Assembly: GCA_022844045.1 (NCBI GenBank)
Contig: JALHMM010000004.1
Span: forward strand, 1-64,000
DNA length: 64,000 nt
Source of the DNA: Reyranellaceae bacterium
GTDB taxonomy: Bacteria; Pseudomonadota; Alphaproteobacteria; Reyranellales; Reyranellaceae
Reading direction: 5' to 3'
Below the pieces are notes generated by a model. That model ran no database searches, had not been told where the DNA came from, and was given only the letters and a program-made list of their open reading frames with translations. Shown here in pieces: positions 56,728 through 64,000 of the stretch (its first letter is position 1; the number at the start of each line of letters is the position of its first letter). Both the position numbers and the translations under genes were made by a program.

Positions 56728-58422
56728 GTGGACTATGAGCTGAAAATTGTCGGCGCCGAGATCGTCGACGGATCAGGCCGAGAGCGCTACCGCGGCGACG
56801 TGGCGGTCAAGGATCGACGCGTCGTCGCACTGGGCAAGGCCCCCGGACGAGCGTCCGTAACGATCGACGCAGGCGGTCTCGTCGTTTCGCCGGGGTTCGT
56901 CGACATTCACACCCACTACGACGCGCAGGTTATGTGGGACCGCATGCTGAGCATCTCGCCGTGGCACGGCGTGACAACTGCCGTGATCGGCAACTGCGGC
57001 TTCGGCGTCGCCCCGACCCGGCCGGAGCACCGCAGCCTGATCACGCGGACACTTGAGAAGGTTGAGGGCATGAGTGTCGAGGCGCTTGACGCCGGTCTCG
57101 GCGCGGATTGGCCTTTCCAGACCTTCCCGGAATACCTCGACGCTATTGAAAAACGCGGCATCGCGATTAACCTCGGAGTATTAGTTGGTCATACGCCAGT
57201 GCGTTTTTGGGTGATGGGCGAAGCAGCCACTGAACGCACGGCCACGCCCGAGGAAATCGCTCGCATGAAGGCGATCGTGCGCCAAGCAATCGACGCTGGC
57301 GCGATCGGGTTCGCCACGTCCAAGGCCTCGACCCATATCGGGTATGGCGGGCGTCCTGTGCCGAGCCGCGTTGCCGACCTAGCCGAGATCAAGGCGCTGG
57401 CCGGTGCTTTGGGCGAGGCCGGCCGCGGGATCATGCAGGCGACGATCGGCAAGGAATTGTTCTTGGACGAGTTTGTCGAGATTTTCCGAGCGACTGGGCG
57501 GCCGATCACCTGGACAGCCCTGCTCGCCGGCCTTTCGTTCGGCGTGGGCGACCACCTGCAACAGCTTGCGCGCTCGGAAGCCATCGCAGCCGAGGGACTG
57601 AAGATCGCTCCGCAGGTCACGCCCCGGCCACTCAATTTCGAATACCAGTTCAAGGCTCCGTTCCCGTTCGAGCCGCTGAGTCTGTTCAAGTCAGTTTCCG
57701 CCGCAGACACCGGAGGCAAGGCGCGCATTTACGCCGATCCTGAGTTCCGGCGGGCCTTCGCCGAACGGATGCTGACGAAAGGTGCTCCCGCATTCCGCGC
57801 CACCTTTGCGAAGACGGTGATCGGGCAGTACGCGCCCGAGCCAGAGTTGGAGGAGCGCCTGCTTTTCGATGTCGCGCGCGAACGTGGTGTCCAGCCAACC
57901 TGTTTGGCTCTCGACATGGCGTTGCGGACGCGCCTCGAAGCGCGCTTCCGCATGCCGGTGGCCAACCATGAGGAGAGCGAGGTAGCCCCATTGCTGAAGA
58001 GCGCGTGTACCGTGATCGGGCTGTCTGATGCCGGCGCGCACGCCAGCCAACTCTGCGACGCCTGCTTGCCGACGTACCTTCTCGGCCATTGGGTGCGCGG
58101 GAAAGCCGCGTTCAGCCTAGAGGAGGGCGTGCGCATGCTCACTTCCCGACCAGCAGAGGTGTTCGGCCTCGTGGATCGCGGTCGCCTGAGGCTCGGCGCA
58201 CCGGCCGATCTTGTGGTCTTCGACCCCGCGACGATCGGCGCGAGCAAGCTGCGCCGCGTCCACGACTTCCCAGCAGGAGCAGATCGGCTGGTCTCGGATG
58301 CAACCGGCGTTGAGGCCGTGGTCGTCAACGGTACCGTGATCCGTCGCCGCGATGTTGACGCAGTCGATCTGCTGGGGTCGCTCCCGGGTACGGTGCTCCG
58401 CGGTGGTCGTGCAGCTGCTTGA
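56728..58422 (+). CDS. N-acyl-D-amino-acid deacylase-like amidohydrolase
   Basis: 564-aa metal-dependent hydrolase of the D-aminoacylase/dihydroorotase-like superfamily: [20 protein letters not shown] with the metal-binding [32 protein letters not shown]-like [30 protein letters not shown] and [17 protein letters not shown]. Members remove acyl groups from D-amino acids or hydrolyse other amides. A GTG at 56728 follows GAGGAGGCG. Context suggests the amide substrate is part of the local catabolic pathway; no transporter is adjacent. Confidence 0.9.
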   Translation: MDYELKIVGAEIVDGSGRERYRGDVAVKDRRVVALGKAPGRASVTIDAGGLVVSPGFVDIHTHYDAQVMWDRMLSISPWHGVTTAVIGNCGFGVAPTRPEHRSLITRTLEKVEGMSVEALDAGLGADWPFQTFPEYLDAIEKRGIAINLGVLVGHTPVRFWVMGEAATERTATPEEIARMKAIVRQAIDAGAIGFATSKASTHIGYGGRPVPSRVADLAEIKALAGALGEAGRGIMQATIGKELFLDEFVEIFRATGRPITWTALLAGLSFGVGDHLQQLARSEAIAAEGLKIAPQVTPRPLNFEYQFKAPFPFEPLSLFKSVSAADTGGKARIYADPEFRRAFAERMLTKGAPAFRATFAKTVIGQYAPEPELEERLLFDVARERGVQPTCLALDMALRTRLEARFRMPVANHEESEVAPLLKSACTVIGLSDAGAHASQLCDACLPTYLLGHWVRGKAAFSLEEGVRMLTSRPAEVFGLVDRGRLRLGAPADLVVFDPATIGASKLRRVHDFPAGADRLVSDATGVEAVVVNGTVIRRRDVDAVDLLGSLPGTVLRGGRAAA

Positions 58423-58694
58423 CGACACGAAGACCAATGGCTCTTGCAGCCCGAGCTCGATGCTCGAAAGTTGCAGCGAGCAATGTGCGCGGCATCGGGC
58501 GTTGAGCTGAGCCATTGGGTCCGACGCGGCGGCCAAACCGCGAAAACTGGCGACATCGGCAAGACAGATGTAGTGGGTACTTCAAGTGTGACAATGGCCT
58601 ATGGTTACACATCACGCTTTGACCCATTCGCCGCCATGTTGTTTTTACCTCACGGTCGGGTTGTCTGATCGGTCATCCACGGTGTATTCGGTTC

Positions 58695-59849
58695 ATGCCC
58701 TACAACCTACCAGATGAACTGCGTCAAGTTCAGGAGATCGTTCGTCGTGTGGCGCGCGAGCGGGTAGAAAAGCGCGCCCAGCAAATCGACGCCAAGGGCG
58801 AGTATCCGCAGGATATGTTCGATCTGCTGAGCGAGCTCGGCTTGTTCACCTTGCCGTTCCCGGCCGAGTACGGCGGCTTGAATAGTGTCATGGCCGCCTG
58901 CCTGGCGATCGAGGAGCTGGGCCGCGTGTGCTACAACACAGCCTATTTGTTGTTGGTACAATGGGTGCCGTTTGGTGCAATTCTGGCGGGTGGTGACGAG
59001 GCGCAAAAGAAGCGCTATCTGCCGGGCTTGGCGGCAGGTGAGCTGCGCGGTGCAATCTCGGTTACTGAATCGCAGAGCGGTTCCGATGTCGCCGGCATCA
59101 AGACGCGCGCGAAGCGTGAGGGATCAGGTTATCGGCTAACCGGATCGAAAATCTGGTGCACCAACGCCGGTGTCGCCGACTTCGTGGTGCTCGCCGCGAA
59201 GACGGGTGAGTCCGAGGCGCCGGGCAGTATCAACCTGTTCATCGTTCCGAAAGGTACGCCCGGCTTCACGGTAGGCCGCAAGGAAGACAAGCTCGGTGCA
59301 CGTGGCGTTCCATCCCATGCCTTGTTCCTCGAGGGCGCCTATGTGCCGGAAGAGAATCGCCTCGGTTTGGAGGGCAAAGGCTTCAAGATTGTAATGGAGA
59401 CCTTCAACCACTCCCGACCGATCATTGGCGCGCGCGGTGTCGGCCTGGCCCAAGGCGCCATGGATCATACGATCGCCTTCATCCGCGATCGCCGTGCGTT
59501 CGGCCAGCGGGTCGGCGAATTCCAGGGCGTGCGCTGGATGATCGCCGACATGGCGATTCAGATCGAGGCCTCACGCCAGCTGGTATACCGGGCGGCAGCC
59601 GCCGTCGATGCCGGCGTGCGTGGCAGCGAGCTGGCCACCTTGGCGGCAATCGCTAAATGCCATGCCAGCGACACCGCGATGCGCGTCGCGACCGATGCGG
59701 TGCAATTATTCGGGGCGGCAGGCATTTCCAACGAGTATCCCATTAACCGATACTTCAGGGACGCCAAGGTGCTCCAAATCATCGAGGGCACCAACCAAAT
59801 CCAGCGTAACATCATAGCACGCAACGTCATAGATCAGGCGCCGGGATGA
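58695..59849 (+). CDS. acyl-CoA dehydrogenase
   Basis: 384-aa FAD enzyme introducing the alpha,beta double bond in acyl-CoA: LPFPAEYGGLNSVMAACLAI, AISVTESQSGSDVAGIKT (FAD/substrate), LTGSKIWCTNAGVADFVVLA, RRAFGQRVGEFQGVRWMIAD and the catalytic Glu in QIIEGTNQIQRNIIA. The chain-length preference cannot be read. ATG at 58695. The 272 nt upstream are non-coding and may hold its promoter. Confidence 0.94.
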   Translation: MPYNLPDELRQVQEIVRRVARERVEKRAQQIDAKGEYPQDMFDLLSELGLFTLPFPAEYGGLNSVMAACLAIEELGRVCYNTAYLLLVQWVPFGAILAGGDEAQKKRYLPGLAAGELRGAISVTESQSGSDVAGIKTRAKREGSGYRLTGSKIWCTNAGVADFVVLAAKTGESEAPGSINLFIVPKGTPGFTVGRKEDKLGARGVPSHALFLEGAYVPEENRLGLEGKGFKIVMETFNHSRPIIGARGVGLAQGAMDHTIAFIRDRRAFGQRVGEFQGVRWMIADMAIQIEASRQLVYRAAAAVDAGVRGSELATLAAIAKCHASDTAMRVATDAVQLFGAAGISNEYPINRYFRDAKVLQIIEGTNQIQRNIIARNVIDQAPG

Positions 59850-60203
59850 CGGAGCGATCGAGATCATCGCGCCCGGAAGTGCCAGCAAAACGGGGCGATA
59901 CTGCAACCGACGCCATGCGGGTTTCGGCGCAGGTCGCGTCGAGCCGGAGATAGCCTCAATCGCCCGCGATCGGGCGCTGCGGCAAGGCCTGGACGGCCCC
60001 TTGATGGCGCGGAGCCTACGATGCTCGATGCTGGGTGTGCGACGCACGCGACCGAAGAGGTGGTGTAAAGTGCGGTGGCATTGACATGACAGCCACCGGC
60101 CGTATTGGGCGCCGTTGCGCTTGGAGAACTCGGCCGTTGGAGGATATCGGCGATACTCCGCGGGGGCGTGGATGGCTCTCTGTCGTCGTGGTGACATCCT
60201 CTC
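59850..60203. other. 354-bp non-coding interval
   Basis: Between convergent acyl-CoA dehydrogenase and nitronate monooxygenase genes. A plus-strand frame from 60077 (TRPLEDIGDTPRGRG) vaguely recalls a MaoC-type start but breaks off; nothing else recognised and no strong terminator hairpin seen. Confidence 0.4.
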
Positions 60204-61340
60204 CTACTCGTCGAGGGTGCTCGACAACCGCTCGACAGCGTCGATGTAGTCCTTCATGAAATCCATGACGACGGAACGGGCCGACTGCTCGGTGTTCATA
60301 AGACCGACCGCCTGGCCGACAAAATACGCTGCGAGCGCCTTGGCGCCTTCGTGGCCGCCCTCCGCGAGCTTGTCGACCTTGGCCATGGCCGGCCGGCTAA
60401 GCAGACCCTGTAGTGGCATCGGCAGTGGATCGGGTGCGCCCTTGGCGCCCCAGGCGTCCGACCAGGCCGACTGCAGCTGACGTGTGGGCTTTCCCGTCCG
60501 GCTGCGCGAGCGGACGGTGTTGCGCGAGGTCGCTTTCAGCATCTTCTGCTTGACCGTGGAGGTTGTCTCGGCCTCTACCGTTGTCAACCAGACCGACCCG
60601 GTCCAGACACCAGCCGCGCCCATAGCCATGCAGGCAGCCATTTGCCTGCCAGTGGCAATGCCGCCCGCAGCGAGCACGTCGATGTTCTTGTAAGGTTCGA
60701 TGGCCTGTAAGACTTCGGGGACCAGCACCATCGTCGAGATCTCGCCGCAATGGCCGCCTGCCTCTCCACCGGCGGCGACGAGAATGTCCACGCCGGCCTC
60801 GGCATGCTTGATGGCATGCTCTCTCGCTCCCGTCAGAGCGCCGACGAGAATACCTCTTGCACGCGCTCGTTCCATGATCGATTTCGGCGGCACACCCAGG
60901 GCGTTCACGAACAGGTTGATGGGGTGCTTGAAGGCGACATCGATGAGCTTCATCGCGCCGGCTTCGCGCATGTTGTCGGACGAGCGCTTGTCGTACTCGC
61001 CGCTCCACAGGTCGGATGTGTCGATGTGGTGCCGTTCGAGGAGATCGGTGACATATTTTCGATGCTCAGGCGGGATGCGCGCCTGAAGATCTGCTTCGGT
61101 CAGCCCACCTTCCTTGTCCTCCATCTTGCTCGGGATGAGTAGGTCGATGCCGTATGGCTTGCCCTTGACGCGCTCGTCGATCCATTTCATCTCGATCTCG
61201 AGGCTTTCAGGCGTCAGTCCGACCGCACCGAGTACGCCGAAACCGCCCGCGTTCGTCACCTCAGCCACGACATCGCGGCAATGGGTGAACGCGAATAGCG
61301 GAAACTCAATGCCGAGCTTCCTGCACAATGCCGATTTCAT
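60204..61340 (-). CDS. nitronate monooxygenase family protein
   Basis: 378-aa FMN TIM barrel: LGIEFPLFAFTHCRDVVAEV, NAGGFGVLGAVGLTPE, KPYGIDLLIPSKMED, LVAAGGEAGGHCGEISTMVL (FMN phosphate and His), DVLAAGGIATGRQMAACMAM and GAAGVWTGSVWLTTVEAET. Longer than the copy at 51703 and only distantly related to it. It may oxidise nitro compounds or serve as a flavin reductase in CoA-ester catabolism, where such genes are frequent. Upstream neighbours on the same strand are two acyl-CoA dehydrogenases (262 nt gap). Confidence 0.9.
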   Translation of the reverse strand: MKSALCRKLGIEFPLFAFTHCRDVVAEVTNAGGFGVLGAVGLTPESLEIEMKWIDERVKGKPYGIDLLIPSKMEDKEGGLTEADLQARIPPEHRKYVTDLLERHHIDTSDLWSGEYDKRSSDNMREAGAMKLIDVAFKHPINLFVNALGVPPKSIMERARARGILVGALTGAREHAIKHAEAGVDILVAAGGEAGGHCGEISTMVLVPEVLQAIEPYKNIDVLAAGGIATGRQMAACMAMGAAGVWTGSVWLTTVEAETTSTVKQKMLKATSRNTVRSRSRTGKPTRQLQSAWSDAWGAKGAPDPLPMPLQGLLSRPAMAKVDKLAEGGHEGAKALAAYFVGQAVGLMNTEQSARSVVMDFMKDYIDAVERLSSTLDE

Positions 61341-61601
61341 GACGCGTTGCCTCCGTTAGTGTGTGCCGCACGCTGGCTGCGAGCTTTCAATGGGTTCTCC
61401 ATCCGGCGCAGGCCGAGGAAGCCGAGGTTGTCGAGGCTTCAACTGGTCCTTGGGAGAGCCGGATGTGGTCGCTGGCACCGTTGGCATTGAAGTCATCGGC
61501 CCGCGGTCGTGTCCTGGCCCGCACCGCGTCGCTTGCACTTTTCTGTTCGGCTACCTGCTGGGCTGCCGTGAGGGACAAGGAAGGAAGAAGACTGGCCACG
61601 C

Positions 61602-62690
61602 TCACACCCACGATTGCGCCGCTGCGGCCTCCTGGCGGCAGCGTTCCGGCGCGCCTAGAAGCTGGCGGTTAAAGGCGATACGTTTGAGCCAGTAGTGAAG
61701 ACCGAGGAGGTCGGTGAAACCCATGCCACCATGCACCTCCGTCGAAAGGCGAGCCACCTCGCGGCCGACGTCACCCAAATGCGCCTTGGTCTGCAACGCG
61801 GCGACGCGCGCCTCCTCGGGTAAGGCATCCTGAGCATAGGCTGCAAACCAAACCATCGCGCGGCAAGGCTCGAGCATGGTCACCAGATCAGCGAGCGTAT
61901 GCTTGACCCCCTGGAATGAGCCGATCGTCCGATCGAACTGGACCCGCTCCTTCGAGTAGGCGAGCGCCTTGTCGAACATCGACTGTGCCGCTCCCAGCGT
62001 GTCGGCCGCCAGGATCACCCGGCCCGCATCGAGCACGCGTGTTGCGGTAGCGCTCGGATCGTTGGCAGCGCTCAAAACCAATGCTCTTGCATTGTCGAAC
62101 ACCAGATCCGTCACGGGCCGCGTACGATCCAGACTGCGATGCACATCCGCTTTGACGCCTTGCTCCTTGGTGGCAAGGAGTACGCCACGGCCATCGGCGA
62201 GATAGGCAAGACAATGCGTAGCGCCGCCACAGTCGAGGGCCCCCGTTATGCGCCCGGACAGACGGTCCCCGACGAGCCGTGCGGAAGTCTCCCCCGTCTG
62301 CCCCGATCCTCCCGCGAATACGACACCGATGCGCACGTCGCCGGTGGCGATCTTGGGTAGCCACTCTGCCCGCTGTGTCTCGCTCCCACTCGCCATCAGC
62401 GCCATCGGCGCCATCACAAGGCTGGCTGAGAAAGGCGCCGGAGCAGCGTGATACCCCATGCACTCGGCGACTACGGCTGCATCGAGCAACGACAGACCGG
62501 CACCACCGAAACGTTCGGGTACCATTAGTCCCGCGATACCTTGCTCGACCAGACCTTTCCACAACTCGGCGTCGAAGCCATCGCCACGCTCGACGATCTT
62601 GCGGAATTTGTCCATCGGCAGCTTCTCGCCGAGAAAGCCACGCATGGACTGTTCGAGCATCCTCTGCTCTTCATTGAGACCGAATTCCAT
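61602..62690 (-). CDS. acyl-CoA dehydrogenase, small-type subunit
   Basis: 362 aa: EFGLNEEQRMLEQSMRGFLG, GIAGLMVPERFGGAGLSLLD, AYSKERVQFDRTIGSFQGVK (FAD-binding), EVHGGMGFTDLLGLHYWLKR. The usual ATESQ-type middle segment is degenerate (GVVFAGGSGQTGETSARL), typical of one partner in two-gene alpha2beta2 acyl-CoA dehydrogenases such as those of steroid side-chain degradation. It starts 3 nt after the next entry's stop, so the pair is cotranslated and probably forms a heteromer. Confidence 0.9.
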   Translation of the reverse strand: MEFGLNEEQRMLEQSMRGFLGEKLPMDKFRKIVERGDGFDAELWKGLVEQGIAGLMVPERFGGAGLSLLDAAVVAECMGYHAAPAPFSASLVMAPMALMASGSETQRAEWLPKIATGDVRIGVVFAGGSGQTGETSARLVGDRLSGRITGALDCGGATHCLAYLADGRGVLLATKEQGVKADVHRSLDRTRPVTDLVFDNARALVLSAANDPSATATRVLDAGRVILAADTLGAAQSMFDKALAYSKERVQFDRTIGSFQGVKHTLADLVTMLEPCRAMVWFAAYAQDALPEEARVAALQTKAHLGDVGREVARLSTEVHGGMGFTDLLGLHYWLKRIAFNRQLLGAPERCRQEAAAAQSWV

Positions 62691-62693
62691 GGC

Positions 62694-63914
62694 TCACCCC
62701 CTCGCGCCCGGCTTGATGTTGGCTTTTGGTTCGCGAGGCAGGCCCAATCCCCGCTCACCAATAATGTTCTTCTGGATGTTGGAGGAGCCGCCGCCGATGA
62801 TGAGCCCGACGTCGTACATGTTGTCGATCTGCCAAGTCGTGGCCTCGTCGTCCTCCATCGCCTCGCCCAAGGGCTCGTAGGGCAGACCGGCAGCCCCGAG
62901 CACGTCGACGGCGAGCGAAGACAGCCGATGCAGGATCATCGTGCCATTGAGCTTGACGATCAGACGGCGAACGCCTGCCTCCTCACCCTTGCTCTGCTCG
63001 GTCAGCAACCGCAGACCATGGTACTTCGAAGCCAGGACCTCTCCTTGCAGCTTCAACAGTCGCTCGCGATATTCCGGGATTTCGATGAAGCGTACGCCGT
63101 CGAGCGTCGTCTTTTTCATCAGTTCTACGACCCTGGCCAAGCGGTGAGTGAGCTTGTTTGGATCGCCGAGCAACAAGCGCTCATACTTCAGGGTCACATT
63201 GGCGACATGCCAGCCATCTCCGCGTCGCATGACGATCTGGTCGACGGGCACACGCACGTCGGTGAAGAACGTTTCGTTGAACTCTGCCCGGCCAGTCATC
63301 GTCACCAGGGGGCGAACCTCGATACCGGGAGTTGTCATGGGGACAAGGAGATACGAAAGGCCATCGTGCTTGCCCTTCTCAGGCTCCGTGCGGCACAGCA
63401 GAAACATCATGTCGGAGAAGTGCGCCGAGCTCGTCCAGATCTTCTGGCCGTTGACAACGAAATGCCCGTCCTCGACGCGTGCATGTGTCTTTGCCGCCGC
63501 GAGATCGGATCCGGAGCCCGGCTCCGAGTAGCCTTGGCACCAGATGATCTCACCACGAATCGTCGGTCCGACCCATTTGGCGCACTGCTCTTCGGTGCCG
63601 ACTTCGAGCAACGTCGGCACCAGCATGGAAATGCCCTGATTCATGATACCGGGAGAAAGGCCGGCGCTTGAGAACTCGTCGGCGACTATCGCCAACTCCA
63701 TGACGTCGAGAGGCAGGCCGAAGCCGCCATATTCCTTGGGAATGTTGCGAGCGAAATAGCCGTGATCGAGAAGAAGCTTCTGCCAGTCGAGCGCCCGTTT
63801 GTCCGGCCGTTTGCGACCGCCCCCCGTTCGCGGTGACAGGTGAGCATGAGTCTTGGCGAAGCTGCGCACCTCCTGTTGGAGAGCTCGATACTTGGGGCTG
63901 TAACTGAGATCCAT
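62694..63914 (-). CDS. acyl-CoA dehydrogenase, large-type subunit
   Basis: 406 aa: FARNIPKEYGGFGLPLDVME, IIWCQGYSEPGSGSDLAAAK, VVNGQKIWTSSAHFSDMMFL, GWHVANVTLKYERLLL and the end GLIIGGGSSNIQKNIIGERG with LGLPREPK, the pattern of FadE-type partners; the Glu of the common YEGTNQIQ motif is absent, as in this class. ATG at 63914 follows AAGGAGGACACCC. Paired with the 362-aa dehydrogenase downstream. Confidence 0.92.
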   Translation of the reverse strand: MDLSYSPKYRALQQEVRSFAKTHAHLSPRTGGGRKRPDKRALDWQKLLLDHGYFARNIPKEYGGFGLPLDVMELAIVADEFSSAGLSPGIMNQGISMLVPTLLEVGTEEQCAKWVGPTIRGEIIWCQGYSEPGSGSDLAAAKTHARVEDGHFVVNGQKIWTSSAHFSDMMFLLCRTEPEKGKHDGLSYLLVPMTTPGIEVRPLVTMTGRAEFNETFFTDVRVPVDQIVMRRGDGWHVANVTLKYERLLLGDPNKLTHRLARVVELMKKTTLDGVRFIEIPEYRERLLKLQGEVLASKYHGLRLLTEQSKGEEAGVRRLIVKLNGTMILHRLSSLAVDVLGAAGLPYEPLGEAMEDDEATTWQIDNMYDVGLIIGGGSSNIQKNIIGERGLGLPREPKANIKPGARG

Positions 63915-63947
63915 TGGGTGTCCTCCTTGCGTGCTGCCCTGGCGGCG

Positions 63948-64000
63948 CTACTTGGCCGGCACGATGCGATAAACGACGAAACGACGATGCGGCGCGCGTG
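63948..64000 (-). CDS. C-terminal end of the next leftward gene (partial)
   Basis: The minus-strand frame reads RAPHRRFVVYRIVPAK and stops at TAG 33 nt before the acyl-CoA dehydrogenase start. Codon use fits the genome. Too short to identify; probably the upstream gene of the same operon. Confidence 0.4.
   Translation of the reverse strand, partial: RAPHRRFVVYRIVPAK

Noticed and set aside
58619-58647. TTGACC with a T-rich box 17 nt later as promoter of the acyl-CoA dehydrogenase
   Set aside because: The -10 box (TTTTTA) matches only half the consensus; not strong enough to list.
60077-60259. MaoC-like start in the gap before the nitronate monooxygenase gene
   Set aside because: Resemblance covers fewer than 15 residues and the frame then runs into the convergent gene.

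Overview
The window looks like chromosomal DNA of a GC-rich alphaproteobacterium (Rhodospirillales/Hyphomicrobiales type, for example Reyranella- or Bradyrhizobium-like). This is inferred from strongly G/C-ending codons, stand-alone prs, the bdh-patatin-adc trio, many acyl-CoA dehydrogenases, nitronate monooxygenases and flavin monooxygenases, and a bufferin-type DUF2282 gene. No rRNA and no CRISPR array is present; there is one tRNA-Arg(ACG).

Layout. 1-6 kb: end of an envelope protein, prs, a TVP38 membrane protein overlapping a mercuric-reductase-like flavoprotein, a bufferin-like peptide gene with a DoxX gene, and a type II NADH dehydrogenase. 6-13.5 kb: a LysR/peroxiredoxin divergent pair, then bdhA - patatin - acetoacetate decarboxylase (adc), cupin, MFS and DUF302 genes and a second, deleted adc fragment. 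The full-length adc has lost its catalytic lysines. 13.5-24 kb: orphan histidine kinase, MFS, rlmI, gamma-glutamyltransferase facing a P1 peptidase, and a peptide-type ABC importer (binding protein plus two permeases, no ATPase) with a nested palindromic repeat inside the operon. 24-41 kb: TPP enzyme, enoyl-CoA hydratase, SDR, a CaiB/GST chimeric relic, a ParD/ParE-like pair with a frameshifted toxin, VOC protein, topoisomerase IB, stress-type protein, two aldehyde dehydrogenases, DUF4142, an SDR with an in-frame amber codon, a dipeptidase carrying an extra N-terminal domain, two tandem EamA transporters and two envelope proteins.

41.4-47.4 kb is an accessory island that begins at the 3' end of tRNA-Arg. 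Its genes are less G/C biased and mostly unrecognised. It carries a two-gene cassette of a three-Cys-motif Gp37/Gp68 (DUF5131) protein and its partner TcmP, small envelope-type genes, a replication-initiator-like winged-helix gene beside three exact-period 22-bp direct repeats and an AT-rich stretch, and a coiled-coil DNA-binding-type gene riddled with palindromes. Together these suggest a plasmid-derived integrated element. No integrase was seen. The far side is a broken reductase-family gene.

47.8-64 kb is a catabolic region: glutaredoxin, two flavin monooxygenases plus a third truncated one beside a 933-bp IS5-type element, two nitronate monooxygenases, thioesterase, Zn-alcohol dehydrogenase, cytochrome P450, D-aminoacylase-like amidohydrolase and three acyl-CoA dehydrogenases. 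They plausibly hydroxylate, oxidise and beta-oxidise an unknown hydrophobic or nitrogenous substrate.

For the hunt, the strongest items are the TcmP/three-Cys cassette with its nested operator-like repeat, the plasmid-origin-like iterons, the decarboxylase without its Schiff-base lysine, the orphan bufferin gene, and a 32-nt bipartite motif shared by two promoters.
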